Source: Paractinoplanes rishiriensis (GTDB taxonomy: Bacteria > Actinomycetota > Actinomycetes > Mycobacteriales > Micromonosporaceae). Taken from it: a stretch of DNA of 64,000 nt. A program made the translations under genes and the position numbers. Of this stretch, positions 16,147 to 25,449 are shown piece by piece. The stretch lies in the NCBI RefSeq assembly GCF_016862375.1, contig NZ_BOMV01000023.1, forward strand, positions 1 through 64,000. Direction: 5' to 3'. The notes below the pieces were generated by a model. The model was not told the DNA's origin, did no database searches, and saw nothing but the letters and a program-made list of their open reading frames with translations. The first letter of the stretch is position 1. The number at the start of each line of letters is the position of its first letter.

Positions 16147-18070
16147 GCGCCGGAGCCACCGCCGGTTCCGGCGCCGGGATGGCCGGCAGGGTCACCGTGA
16201 AGGTGCTCCCCCGGCCCAGTTCGGAGCTGGCCGTCACGAGGCCGCCGTGCTCGGTCACGATGGTGCGCACGATGGCCAGTCCCAGGCCGGGGCCCTGCAC
16301 GGCCTGGTCCATCGCGTTCGCGGCCCGGTGGAACGGGGTGAACAGGCCGGGCAGGTCGTCGGCCGGGATGCCCATCCCGGTGTCGGTCACGGTGAGCACG
16401 GCGTTCGGGCCCTCCGCCGCCAGCCGCAGCGCGAACCGGCCGCCGGCCGGGGTGAACTTGATCGCGTTCTCCACCAGCTTGCGCAGCATCAGCTCGATCT
16501 GGGTGCCGTCGCCGCGGACCCAGGCCGGCTCGGCCGTCACCTCGCTGTCCACGTCCTTGGCCCGGGCCGTGCCGGACGTCTCGGCGTGCAGGGCGGTCAG
16601 CAGCGCGGCCAGGTCGACCGGCACCGATTCGCCGCCGTCCGGCCGGCTGCCGCGGCCCAGCAGCAGCAGGTCGGCCACGGTGTCCCGGAGCCGGTGCGCG
16701 TTGCGCAGGATGGCCGACAGGCTGCGCCGCTGCATCGCGGTGAGCTCGCCGCCCGCGCCCTCGGTGAGCATCTCGGTGTAGCCCAGGATGCTGGTCAGCG
16801 GCGTCCGCAGCTCGTGCGTGACGGTGGCGATGAAGGCGTCCTTCTGCTCGTCCAGCGCGCGCAGCTCGCTGATCAGCCGCTCCTGGCGCATCCGCAGCCG
16901 CATCTGCCGGGCGGCGTGGTCGATCTCGCGGCACAGCTTGCCCAGCAGGCTGCGCTCGTCCTCGGTGAAGTCGGGCCGGCCGGCCCGGGCGAGGTACAGC
17001 AGGCCGGGCGGGCAGTCCTCGTCGCCGCTGAGCGCCACGCCGAGGCCGCCGGCGACCGGCCGGGCCACGCCGGTCCGGCCGGCCCGGATCTCGGCCACCG
17101 TCTCCGGGTCGAGCGACAGTTCCCGCTCCGGCCAGGTCACCACCAGCTGGGCGCCGGGACCCAGGGTGACCCGGCCGAGGACGGTGTCGGCCGCGAGCCC
17201 CTCGGCGATCAGCCCGGCGACCCGGCGGCCGATCTCGTGCGGGTCCCGCTCGCTGCGCAGCGCGGCGGCCACCTGCTGGCGCCGCTCGCCCACCGCGGCC
17301 CGCGCCTGCTCCTCGGTGATCAGGCGCTCCACCTCGGCGGCCAGGTCGTTCAGGGTGCTCATCACGGCGCGCAGCTCGCCCGGCCCGGACGGGACGGCAC
17401 GGGCGGACAGGTCGCCGTCGGCCAGCCGGCGCAGGGTGTGCCGGACGTGCTCGATCGGGCGGATCAGGTGCCGTTCGTGCAGTAGCGCGATCGCCAGGCC
17501 GGTGAGCAGCACGAGCAGGGCGAGCGCCGCGAACATCAGCTCGGCCGTGCGGGCGGACCGGCGGTCGGCGGCGTAGACCTCGGTGCGCTCGGCGTCCACC
17601 GCGGCGTCGACGGCCGCGTTCGAGGTGCGCACGTCGTCGAACCAGGTCCGGCCGCGGGCGGCGCGCTCGACGTCGGCGTCCGCCTGCCCGGCGTTGACGA
17701 TCGGGATCCCGTACGCGTAAAGCCAGTGCGCCACCGCCCGCCGTTCCGTTTCCACCAGCCGCTCGATCTGCGGATCGGTGACGCTGGCGGCCAGCTCGTC
17801 GAGGGCCAGGAACGCCTGCCGGCGGCCGTTCTCGTAGGGCGGCAGGTAGGCCCGGTCGCCGGTCAGCTGGAACCCGCGCACCCCGGTCTCGGCGTCGGTC
17901 ATGAACTGCAGGACGGCCCGGTTCGCGTTCAGCATCCGCTCGATCCGCAGCGACCGCTCCAGCCGGTCGGCCTGCATCCGGTCGCTGACCACCAGCTGGA
18001 GGAAGACCAGGGCCAGGAAGAGCGTGCACAGGAGAACGAAACCGCCGACCACCCGGGCCTTGAGATTCAT
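16139..18070 (-). CDS. Hybrid-input sensor histidine kinase (CHASE3, HAMP, GAF-like)
   Basis: 643 residues. Membrane segment at about 8-28, a CHASE3-type extracytoplasmic domain to about 180, a second membrane segment, a HAMP linker (RPIEHVRHTLRRLADGDLSARAV), a GAF-like region (about 265-395), then HisKA with HELRTPLTSILGYTEML (His about 418) and HATPase boxes KLVENAIKFTPAG, DTGMGIP and GPGLGLAI. The ATG at 18070 overlaps the stop of the upstream kinase. Its 3' end overlaps the molybdenum hydroxylase gene by 8 bases on the opposite strand. No response regulator is adjacent. Confidence 0.87.
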   Translation of the reverse strand: MNLKARVVGGFVLLCTLFLALVFLQLVVSDRMQADRLERSLRIERMLNANRAVLQFMTDAETGVRGFQLTGDRAYLPPYENGRRQAFLALDELAASVTDPQIERLVETERRAVAHWLYAYGIPIVNAGQADADVERAARGRTWFDDVRTSNAAVDAAVDAERTEVYAADRRSARTAELMFAALALLVLLTGLAIALLHERHLIRPIEHVRHTLRRLADGDLSARAVPSGPGELRAVMSTLNDLAAEVERLITEEQARAAVGERRQQVAAALRSERDPHEIGRRVAGLIAEGLAADTVLGRVTLGPGAQLVVTWPERELSLDPETVAEIRAGRTGVARPVAGGLGVALSGDEDCPPGLLYLARAGRPDFTEDERSLLGKLCREIDHAARQMRLRMRQERLISELRALDEQKDAFIATVTHELRTPLTSILGYTEMLTEGAGGELTAMQRRSLSAILRNAHRLRDTVADLLLLGRGSRPDGGESVPVDLAALLTALHAETSGTARAKDVDSEVTAEPAWVRGDGTQIELMLRKLVENAIKFTPAGGRFALRLAAEGPNAVLTVTDTGMGIPADDLPGLFTPFHRAANAMDQAVQGPGLGLAIVRTIVTEHGGLVTASSELGRGSTFTVTLPAIPAPEPAVAPALS

Positions 18071-19290
18071 CGGCGCACCGCCGGCACGCCGGCCGTGGCC
18101 GGCAGGGTGAAGGTGACGGTGGTACCGCCGCCGGGGGTGTCGGCGGCCTCGATCCGGCCGCCGTGCCGGTCCACGATCCGCTGGCAGGTGGACAGGCCGA
18201 CGCCGTGCCCGAGGCCGGCACCCGGGTCGATCTGGGCGAACATCTCGAACACCCGGGACCGCTGCTCGGCCGGGATGCCGCGGCCGTTGTCGGTCACCGA
18301 CACCGCCCACTCGGCGCCCCGCCGCTCGGCGCTCAGCTCGACCCGGCAGGGCCGGTCCGGGTGCCGGTACTTGAGGGCGTTGCCGATCAGGTTCTGCAGC
18401 AGCTGCCGGATCAGCGTCGGGTCGCAGTCCACCACCGGCAGGTCGGGCGGCACCACGAGCGCCGCGCCGTCGATGCCGGAGCGCAGGTCGGTGACCGCCT
18501 GCTCGGCCAGGTCGCCGAGGTCGGCGGTCTCCAGCCGGCACGGCGCATTGCCGGCCCGTGCGTAACTGAGCAGCGAGGTGATCAGGCCGGACATCCGGCC
18601 CACCGCGCGGCGGGCCTGCCGGATCCAGGTGGTCATCTGCTCGTCGCCCTCAATCCGCTCGCCGAGCACCTCGAGGTAGCCGTTCACCACGGTGAGCGGG
18701 GAGGCCAGGTCGTGGCTCACCACGGCCGCGAACGCCTCCAGCTCGGCGTTCGAGCGGTGCAGCTCGGCGTTGCGGCTGTGCAGTTCCCCGGCCAGCTCGC
18801 CGTTCACCCGGGCCTGCCGGCGACGCTCGAACAGCGCGAGGATCACCTGGGCCAGGTCCTGCAGCCGGGCGATCTGCTCGGCGTTCAGCTCGCCGGGCTG
18901 ATCGTGGAAGACGCAGAGCGAGCCGAGCGCGTACCCCTGCGGGGTGATCAGCGGTGCCGAGGCGTAGAACCGGACGTGGGCCAGTTCGCCGGTGACCCAG
19001 GGATTGGCCATGAAGACCGGGTCCTGGCTGGCGTCCGGGCGATGGACGAAGTCGCCCTTCTCGAAGTGCACGGCACACATCGAGTCGCTGCGCGCCGAGA
19101 CGCCGCCCTCGAAACCGGTCGAGGTGAGCTGGCACTGCCGGTTCTCGTCGATCAGGTTGAGGGTGGCGGTGGGCACCCCGGCCACCATGGCGGCCACCCG
19201 GACGACAGCCTCCAGTTCGTCCCCCGCCGGGGCGTCGAGCAGGCGGTACTCGTGCAGGGCTGCGACGCGCTCCTGCTCGCGGGTCCTCAC
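18067..19290 (-). CDS. GAF-domain sensor histidine kinase
   Basis: 407 residues, no membrane segment. The N-terminus is a GAF domain of the phytochrome-related type (LIDENRQCQLTSTGFEGG, LGSLCVFHDQPG), then a coiled linker, HisKA with VVSHDLASPLTVVNGYLEVL (His about 192) and HATPase boxes LLQNLIGNALKYRHPDRP, DNGRGIP and GHGVGLSTC. SHDLASPL replaces the usual SHELRTPL, as in bacteriophytochrome-like kinases. The GTG start at 19290 is chosen because the family usually begins TREQERVAAL; its ribosome site is weak. It is coupled by ATGA to the second kinase, so the two may work as one signalling unit. Confidence 0.85.
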   Translation of the reverse strand: MRTREQERVAALHEYRLLDAPAGDELEAVVRVAAMVAGVPTATLNLIDENRQCQLTSTGFEGGVSARSDSMCAVHFEKGDFVHRPDASQDPVFMANPWVTGELAHVRFYASAPLITPQGYALGSLCVFHDQPGELNAEQIARLQDLAQVILALFERRRQARVNGELAGELHSRNAELHRSNAELEAFAAVVSHDLASPLTVVNGYLEVLGERIEGDEQMTTWIRQARRAVGRMSGLITSLLSYARAGNAPCRLETADLGDLAEQAVTDLRSGIDGAALVVPPDLPVVDCDPTLIRQLLQNLIGNALKYRHPDRPCRVELSAERRGAEWAVSVTDNGRGIPAEQRSRVFEMFAQIDPGAGLGHGVGLSTCQRIVDRHGGRIEAADTPGGGTTVTFTLPATAGVPAVRR

Positions 19291-19682
19291 TTCGGTAGGT
19301 TCGGCAGGTAACCGCCCTCTCCTAAGGGTTCGCGCTTTCTGTGAACCTCCTGGATTCGTTACCGATCCGTAACTTACCCCGCCCTTATACACGTGGTAAC
19401 GACCACACCGGCTCACGCTCGTCAATGTGTCCCGGTTGAGCACGGAATATCGGGCACGACCGTCGATGGAGTGACGCAGCGTCACGGTAGTCGCGTGACT
19501 CGGGTTACTGACCGGTAGCCGAGGCTCTTGTAACCGCCGAACCGGGGCGGCAACATTTCCCGCACGTTAAACGACGGCATCGACGGACCTCACTGCTGAC
19601 GGCTGTGCGACAGGGTCGCCCGTCGATGCGAGCCTCTGGCGGTGTGGCCTGCGAGCCGTCAAGTACATCCATAGGAGGATCC
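19291..19682. other. 392-bp divergent intergenic region with palindromes
   Basis: No gene is recognisable here. It must hold the promoters of the two kinases (minus) and of the DUF6230 gene (plus). Two dyads stand out: GTTACCGATCCGTAAC at 19359-19374 (one mismatched pair) and the perfect GTGACGCAGCGTCAC at 19471-19485. Both are candidates for transcription-factor sites. Confidence 0.6.
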
Positions 19683-20291
19683 GTGAAGGATGCGCTAGGC
19701 GATCCGGCATACGGGCGCACCAACTGGCGCCGGTTTGCCATCGCGGCGGGCGTGCCCGCCGTGGTCGCTGGAGGGCTGGTGTTCGGCGTCGCCAGTGGCG
19801 CGCTGGCCGCCAGTTTCTCGGTGTCCGGCAAGCAGTTCAAGCTGTCCGCCGACCGGCTTGAAGGCACTGGCTTCACCCAGTACGCAGGCGAGTTGGAGAC
19901 GGTCGACGGGAAGATCCCGGCGGCCAAGTCCGGCATCGGTGAGGCGACGCTCACCAACCTCTGCCAGACCGTCGCGGCCGGACCCCTCGTTCTCCGGATC
20001 GAGGCGGGTAAGGACGCGGACAACCCGGTGGAGGCCTCCGACCTGCTCATCGGCATGTCCGAACTCAGCGGCGACGCCGAGTTCACCAATATCGACATCG
20101 GCCAGGACGCCTCCACCCTCAGCAAGGACGGTCTGCCGGAGCACGGCGCCGCCAAGAGCTTCGGGCAGCAGGCCGACAAGGTCGTCATCACCAACCTGCG
20201 ACAGATCGCCTACTCGACGTCCGCGTCGACGTTCAAGCTCAAGGGCATGAGCCTCAAGCTGCACGTCGGCACCGGCAAGGAATGTTTCTGA
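19683..20291 (+). CDS. DUF6230 family exported protein
   Basis: 202 residues. An N-terminal cytoplasmic stub is followed by one hydrophobic segment (about 17-43, FAIAAGVPAVVAGGLVFGVASGALA) that acts as a signal anchor. The rest is a beta-rich exported domain with few cysteines. Members were earlier labelled cholesterol esterase without evidence; no hydrolase motif is seen. AGGAGG at 19673-19678 supports the GTG start. It is paired with a DUF6114 gene downstream, the usual actinomycete arrangement; the function is unknown. Confidence 0.8.
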   Translation: MKDALGDPAYGRTNWRRFAIAAGVPAVVAGGLVFGVASGALAASFSVSGKQFKLSADRLEGTGFTQYAGELETVDGKIPAAKSGIGEATLTNLCQTVAAGPLVLRIEAGKDADNPVEASDLLIGMSELSGDAEFTNIDIGQDASTLSKDGLPEHGAAKSFGQQADKVVITNLRQIAYSTSASTFKLKGMSLKLHVGTGKECF

Positions 20292-20301
20292 GCTGACCCC
20301 G

Positions 20302-20327
20302 GGGCTCGCGGGACGTCCCGCGAGCCC
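20302..20327 (+). terminator. Perfect 26-bp palindrome between the DUF6230 and DUF6114 genes
   Basis: Arms of 13 bp (GGGCTCGCGGGAC and its exact complement) have no extra loop bases and start 10 bases after the DUF6230 stop. A short pyrimidine run follows. It is a likely terminator or partial attenuator, so the second gene may be expressed at a lower level or from its own promoter. Confidence 0.7.
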
Positions 20328-20370
20328 TTCTCATGTGTGTTCCGCCCGTAGCGCGATTTCTGGAGGACAA

Positions 20371-21975
20371 GTGTCGACCGACAACTTCTGGGGCAAGTTC
20401 CGCCGCTGGCGGCGGGTCCGCCCGTTCTGGGGCGGGCTGTTCCTGATCCTGTCGGCGGCCGAGATGTTCCTCAGCTCCAACATGGAGCTCGACGGCATGC
20501 AGGTCCACCTCGGACCGCAGGGCTTCCTGTCCTACGTGCTGCCGCTGATGCTGCTGCTGTGCGGCCTGCTGTCCTGGTTCTCCCCGCCGCAGCGGCTGTT
20601 CTACGGCATCGTGGCGCTGCTCGCCGCGCTGTACTCGTTCGTCGGCCTCAACCTGGGTGGCTTCTTCGTCGGCATGCTGCTCGGCATCGTCGGCGGCGGC
20701 CTGGTGATCGCCTGGGGACCGCCGCAGCCGCGCCCGGAAGTCGAGAACACCGACGCGCCACCGAGCGACGAGCCCGGCAACCTGGCCCCGCAGGACCTCG
20801 ACGAGACCCAAACCATCGATACCCAGACCATCGATACCCAGACCATCGCGGTCGCCGGCCACGACGACCGCCCGCCGTACGGCCACCAGGTGCGCCCCTC
20901 GGCGCAGGAGACCGCGATCGTCCCCGGCTTCCCGCAGCATGCGGCGCCGCGCAAGAGGCTCGGCAAGAATCCGAAGGCGATGGTCCTCGCGATGGTCCCG
21001 CTCGCGGCCACTGCGGCGATCTTCGTGGCCGGCAGCAACCAGCCGGCCAGCGCCGAGGAGTGCCCGAAGGGCCTGCCGTCCCGGTCGGCGCCGGCCTCGA
21101 AGGCCACCGCGGCCAAGACATCGGCGCCGAAGGCCACCACCGCCAAGCCCGCGCCCAAGAAGTCCAGGACCACGTCGCCGTCCGGCAAAGCGGCCGCGAC
21201 CCCCTCCGCGTCCGCGTCCACGTCCGCCTCCACCGCCCCGGCCGAGGACGAGGGCGGCAACCCGATCCTGGAGGGCATCGAGAACTTCTTCGACGGCGTC
21301 GGCAATCTGCTCGGCATCAACGGCGACGAGACGCCGTCCCCGAGCGAGTCGCCGTCCCCGTCGGAGAGCCCGGCTGCGGAGGAACCCAGCGCGTCGCCGT
21401 CCGCGCCCTCTTCGCCCTCTTCGTCTTCTTCCCCGGACCAGTCCCCGTCCGCATCGGCTTCGGCCACGAGCGCGTCGGCCAACCCCAGCCCCAGCCCGTC
21501 CGACACCGAGATCCCCTGCCTGGGCGCCCGCGTCTTCGGCAAGATCGCCAGCGCCGACGACATCCCGCTGGTGTCCGCGAAGCCCGGCGTCATGAAGGTC
21601 GACTCGCTGACCATGTACAACTCCACCTACGACGGCGTGGTGGACATGCCGGTGGCCGGCGGCACCACGTTCAAGGCCCTGAAGTTCAGCATGGACAAGG
21701 CCGTGAACAAGCCCTTCAACCTGACCATCGACGAGGCCGGCAAGTCCACCACGGTAATCACCAGCGACGAGCTGACCACCACCGGCACGGTGCGCTTCTA
21801 CACCCCCGAGTTCAAGGGCAACCTCTTCGGCCTGATCCCGGTGACCTTCACGCCGGACTCCCCGCCGCCGCTGACCCTGCCGGTGCTGTGGTTCACCGAG
21901 GTGACGATCCAGCTGGCCTACGTCCGCAGCGACGTACTGACCGGCGACCCCCTGAAGGTCCAGGAGAAGTTCTAG
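20371..21975 (+). CDS. DUF6114 family membrane protein with exported C-terminal domain
   Basis: 534 residues. Four hydrophobic segments lie in the first 120 residues (FWGGLFLILSAAEMFLSS onward). A linker rich in Thr, Ile, Asp and Gln with three TQTID repeats follows (about 145-170), then another hydrophobic segment (about 205-225), a long Ser/Pro/Ala/Lys low-complexity stretch to about 385, and a conserved beta-rich C-terminal domain (about 385-534) resembling the DUF6230 partner. GGAGG at 20362-20366 precedes the GTG start. It probably forms an envelope complex with the DUF6230 product. Confidence 0.75.
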   Translation: MSTDNFWGKFRRWRRVRPFWGGLFLILSAAEMFLSSNMELDGMQVHLGPQGFLSYVLPLMLLLCGLLSWFSPPQRLFYGIVALLAALYSFVGLNLGGFFVGMLLGIVGGGLVIAWGPPQPRPEVENTDAPPSDEPGNLAPQDLDETQTIDTQTIDTQTIAVAGHDDRPPYGHQVRPSAQETAIVPGFPQHAAPRKRLGKNPKAMVLAMVPLAATAAIFVAGSNQPASAEECPKGLPSRSAPASKATAAKTSAPKATTAKPAPKKSRTTSPSGKAAATPSASASTSASTAPAEDEGGNPILEGIENFFDGVGNLLGINGDETPSPSESPSPSESPAAEEPSASPSAPSSPSSSSSPDQSPSASASATSASANPSPSPSDTEIPCLGARVFGKIASADDIPLVSAKPGVMKVDSLTMYNSTYDGVVDMPVAGGTTFKALKFSMDKAVNKPFNLTIDEAGKSTTVITSDELTTTGTVRFYTPEFKGNLFGLIPVTFTPDSPPPLTLPVLWFTEVTIQLAYVRSDVLTGDPLKVQEKF

Positions 21976-22019
21976 CCAGCTCGGCCCGGCAACCGTATCA
22001 GCGGGACGGGCGCGAGGTA

Positions 22020-22145
22020 ATGCGGTCCGCCGCCCACCCGCGGGCAACCTACGAAGAGGCCCACGCGGCGGCCAACGAGGTCTCCAACTGGCAGGATCAG
22101 GTGCCTGACCCGACCTACGAGGACTACTCGGAACCCTGGAGGTAA
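22020..22145 (+). CDS. Small acidic protein of unknown function (41 residues)
   Basis: The reading frame starts at the ATG at 22020 after CGCGAGG and ends at TAA 22143-22145, 2 bases before the next small gene. The acidic C-terminus (QVPDPTYEDYSEPWR) and amphipathic centre look like real protein. Its coupling to the next gene supports a two-gene small operon. I do not recognise a family; it could be noise. Confidence 0.45.
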   Translation: MRSAAHPRATYEEAHAAANEVSNWQDQVPDPTYEDYSEPWR

Positions 22146-22147
22146 CC

Positions 22148-22325
22148 GTGGGCATGATGGTGGTCGGGCGCAAGGTCGCCGAGACCGTGGACGAGGTGCG
22201 ATACGAGTTCGGGCTGGATCGCCGGTTCGACCCGGGTGCTCACCATCAACGAGCACACCTGGCAGGCGGCCGCCGACGACGGCCGGTTCGATTCCGCCGC
22301 CGGTGAGGTGGCCGCCAAGGTCTAA
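22148..22325 (+). pseudogene. Frameshifted small conserved protein
   Basis: From the GTG at 22148 the frame reads MMVVGRKVAETVDEVRYEFG then LDRRFD. After the run of three C near 22230-22232 it must shift by one base to give RVLTINEHTWQAAADDGRFD and a short tail ending at TAA 22323-22325. Joined, they give an uninterrupted protein of about 58 residues. One extra C explains the break. This may be a recent null mutation or an assembly error. Function unknown. Confidence 0.6.
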
Positions 22326-22418
22326 GGTGCGTGGCAGGAACGCGGAGAGTTTCCGCCGGGGGTCGTCTTCGCCAGCTGAGGACACGTCGCCCGTCACGAA
22401 ACCGGGCGCTGCCGGGTC

Positions 22419-22802
22419 ATGTCTGGTATGCCGGTGCTAATTCTCTGCGCGGTGGTCATCATCGCCGCGGTCGTTGCCAACGTCTATGCGGCCTGGGCGG
22501 ACTTCGCGCGCGGCCCGCTTGCCGTGGACAACGCGATCCGGGTCGGTGTGCCGACCGCGCTCCTGCCGGTGCTGGGCGTGCTCAAGAGCGCCGGCGCCGC
22601 GGGTCTGCTCCTCGGGCTGCTCGGCGTACCCTATCTGGGTGTTGCGGCTGGGATCGGGCTGGTCCTCTTCTTTCTGGGTGCGATCGTCATTCACCTGCGC
22701 GCCCGTGAACACGACTTCATCCGCACCACGATCGGCTACCTCCTGTTGATGGTCGCGGCGCTGGCGGCAGCCGTGACGCTGGACTTGCGCCCACCGGGTT
22801 GA
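22419..22802 (+). CDS. DoxX-like small integral membrane protein
   Basis: 127 residues with four predicted membrane helices and an internal RVGVPTALLPVLGVLKSAGAAGLLLGL block and IHLRAREHDF near the third loop, as in DoxX/DoxD-like proteins. Members are often tied to thiol or quinone redox balance, but most are uncharacterised. A second ATG at 22428 is also possible. The gene stands alone, upstream of a convergent membrane protein gene. Confidence 0.7.
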   Translation: MSGMPVLILCAVVIIAAVVANVYAAWADFARGPLAVDNAIRVGVPTALLPVLGVLKSAGAAGLLLGLLGVPYLGVAAGIGLVLFFLGAIVIHLRAREHDFIRTTIGYLLLMVAALAAAVTLDLRPPG

Positions 22803-22825
22803 CGTCACGCGCGACGGCCACCGCA

Positions 22826-23950
22826 TCAGTGGCCCGATGGCCGATCGGGGGATGGAGCGGAGATCTCTGCCCGGGCGGCATCCGCCCCGAACCGCACCTG
22901 TGACACCGGCCGGAACCGGTCGTCCAGGGTCAGGATCAGCGTGAGTAGCAGCACGTAGAACACCGCGGCGGCCGGATCGAACCCGCCGCCGAATCGGGCG
23001 AGCAACCATCCCGCCGCCGCCACCATCGCGACGTTCAGCACCACCCGGGCCACGAACGCCGCCAGCAGGGACTCCACGTTGCCCGAACGCCGGGCCACCG
23101 CCATGCTGATCGCGGCGTTGACCACCACGAACGCGGCGACGCCGAGGAAAAGCTCCAGGTCGGTGGTCCGGCGCCCGGGCACCAGCTCGCCGTAAATGAT
23201 GCACAACAGACCGAGCAGCACCACCTTCTCGGCGGTTGCCGCCGACCAGACCCGGCCTTGCGCGGTGACCCACCGGTCCCGCTCGGCGGCAGTGTCGATC
23301 TCTTCAGGCAGCGGGTCCGCCGCGACATGCCAGTCCCACGCCCGCGCCGGTAGCCGCGGCCGCAACCAGAACCAGCCGGCCGCCGCCAGGCCTGCCCCCA
23401 GCAGCACCAGGACCGGAACGAGCCAGGGCATCGCCCGCAGTGTGTCGGTCACGTCCAGCTGGGCGACGTGGATCCACCACTCCTGCGGCAGCTTCACGAA
23501 GATCCAGATAGCCGCCGCGGTGACCACCCAGGTCCGCCGGCTCACCCGCACCGGGTTCCAGCGCAACCGCACGATCTCGTACGCGATGAAGAAGTACTCG
23601 AAGGTGTTCGGGAAGATGAGGAGCAGCGGTCGCCAATCGGTGAGCTCGAACAGGACAACGCCGACCAACCGGTAGAAGAACAGGAACCGGAGCACGTCGA
23701 ACGCCGGCCGGCTGGTCCAGTTCCGCATGGCCGCGAGGTACGCGATGGACAGGTAGAACATGTCCATCGCCTTGTCGTAACTCTGGTAGCCGGGCGGGTC
23801 GTACCCGAACAGCTGGAAGATCGACTGGTCGACACCGTCGAGCACCAGCGCCGCGACGATCGCCGGCAGGGGAAACCGGGGAATCAGCAGCGGGACGACG
23901 AAGCGCGCGCCGATGACGACCAGGAACACCAGCGTCTCCGGCTCGCTCAT
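22826..23950 (-). CDS. Multi-pass membrane protein of unknown function
   Basis: 374 residues with about nine hydrophobic segments. A central aromatic and charged stretch (RNWTSRPAFDVLRFLFFYRL then IFPNTFEYFFIAYEIVRLRWN) is likely a membrane-embedded conserved core, and a soluble loop lies near 215-245. I do not recognise the family. It is divergent from arcA across a 220-bp gap, so it could share regulation with the arginine cluster. Confidence 0.6.
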   Translation of the reverse strand: MSEPETLVFLVVIGARFVVPLLIPRFPLPAIVAALVLDGVDQSIFQLFGYDPPGYQSYDKAMDMFYLSIAYLAAMRNWTSRPAFDVLRFLFFYRLVGVVLFELTDWRPLLLIFPNTFEYFFIAYEIVRLRWNPVRVSRRTWVVTAAAIWIFVKLPQEWWIHVAQLDVTDTLRAMPWLVPVLVLLGAGLAAAGWFWLRPRLPARAWDWHVAADPLPEEIDTAAERDRWVTAQGRVWSAATAEKVVLLGLLCIIYGELVPGRRTTDLELFLGVAAFVVVNAAISMAVARRSGNVESLLAAFVARVVLNVAMVAAAGWLLARFGGGFDPAAAVFYVLLLTLILTLDDRFRPVSQVRFGADAARAEISAPSPDRPSGH

Positions 23951-24171
23951 GGCCGGATCGTCGCAGGTGGATGGGGACCGGGGCTCACCCGTGACGGATG
24001 AAGACCTTGTTCCGGGTCGCTGCCTAGTGTCGGGTTGACCCGCCGCGAATGGCCGTAGCTACGAGGTACTGGCCACCGCCTACCACCGCGCCACTGGGTC
24101 GTCTCAGCGGTCGACTATGCCGTCACCCAGTCCCGATCGCGAAGCAGACCAGACGAAAGGGAGTCACCGCC

Positions 24172-25419
24172 ATGCCCGACAACCGCAGCCTCGGCGTGTA
24201 TTCGGAGGTAGGACGACTGCGCAAGGTGCTGGTCTGCGCTCCCGGCCTGGCGCACCGGCGGCTTACCCCGTCCAACGCCGACGATCTGCTGTTCGACGAC
24301 GTCATGTGGGTGCAGATGGCGCAGCGTGACCACGCCGATTTCGTCCAGAAGCTGCGCGACCGCGGCGTCGAGGTGGTCGAGCTGCACGACCTGCTCGCCG
24401 AGACGATGGCGATCCCCCAGGCCCGCACCTGGCTGCTGGATCGCAAGATCGTCGCCGACGAGGTCGGCCTCGGCCTGCTCGAGGACACCCGCGCGTTTCT
24501 CGAGACGCTCAAGCCCGCGGAGCTCGCCGAATTCCTGATCGGCGGGCTGGCCACCAGCGACCTGCCCGAAGACTTCCGCTCCGGCTACATCGCGCTGGCC
24601 CGGGAGTCCACCGGGATCCGCGAGTATCTGATGCCGCCGCTGCCCAACACCCTCTACACCCGCGACACGACCTGCTGGTTGTACGGCGGCGTGACGCTGA
24701 ACCCGCTGTACTGGCCGGCCCGGCACGACGAGACCCTGCTGATGAAGGCCATCTACCAGTTCCACCCCGACTTCGCGGGCGCCAGCGTCTGGTGGGGTGA
24801 CCCGGAACGGGAGTGGGGTCTGTCCACCTTCGAGGGCGGTGACGTCATGCCGGTCGGCAACGGCGTCGTGCTCGTCGGCATGAGCGAGCGCACCTCCCGC
24901 CAGGCCATCACCCAGGTGGCTGCGGCGCTGTTCGCGGCCGGCGCGGCCGAACAAGTGGTGGTCGCCGGGATGCCGAAGCTGCGGGCCGCGATGCACCTGG
25001 ACACCGTCTTCACGTTCGCCGACCGTGACATCGTGACCCTCTATCCGACCATTATGGACGGCGTTCACACGTTCTCGCTGCGTCCGTCCGACCGGTCGCC
25101 TGGCGTCGAGGTGATCGACGAGGGCGACCGGAAGTTCGTCGACGTGGTCGCCGAATCCCTGAATCTCCCACAGCTGCGGGTCATCGAGACCGGCGGGGAC
25201 GTGTACGCCTCCGAACGGCAGCAGTGGGACAGCGGCAACAACGCGGTCGCGGTCGAGCCCGGCGTGGTCTTCACCTACGACCGCAACACTCAGACGAACG
25301 CCCTGCTGCGCCGCGCCGGCGTCGAGGTCATCACGATCGTGGGGGCCGAGTTGGGCCGCGGTCGGGGCGGCGGTCACTGCATGACGTGCCCCCTGATCCG
25401 CGACGCCGTCGAATTCTGA
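24172..25419 (+). CDS. arcA: Arginine deiminase
   Basis: 415 residues. It hydrolyses L-arginine to L-citrulline and ammonia, the first step of the arginine deiminase pathway, which raises pH and can feed ATP generation. Catalytic blocks are LYTRDTTCW (Asp), FEGGDVMP (Glu and Asp), MHLDTVFTF (His) and the nucleophile Cys about 403 in [17 protein letters not shown] at 24156-24163 supports the ATG. Downstream are an NhaC-type antiporter and an ArcD-like antiporter; the next steps, ornithine carbamoyltransferase and carbamate kinase, are not in this window. Confidence 0.93.
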   Translation: MPDNRSLGVYSEVGRLRKVLVCAPGLAHRRLTPSNADDLLFDDVMWVQMAQRDHADFVQKLRDRGVEVVELHDLLAETMAIPQARTWLLDRKIVADEVGLGLLEDTRAFLETLKPAELAEFLIGGLATSDLPEDFRSGYIALARESTGIREYLMPPLPNTLYTRDTTCWLYGGVTLNPLYWPARHDETLLMKAIYQFHPDFAGASVWWGDPEREWGLSTFEGGDVMPVGNGVVLVGMSERTSRQAITQVAAALFAAGAAEQVVVAGMPKLRAAMHLDTVFTFADRDIVTLYPTIMDGVHTFSLRPSDRSPGVEVIDEGDRKFVDVVAESLNLPQLRVIETGGDVYASERQQWDSGNNAVAVEPGVVFTYDRNTQTNALLRRAGVEVITIVGAELGRGRGGGHCMTCPLIRDAVEF

Positions 25420-25449
25420 GAGGCCGGTTCGTGACCCGGAGAGGGACCC

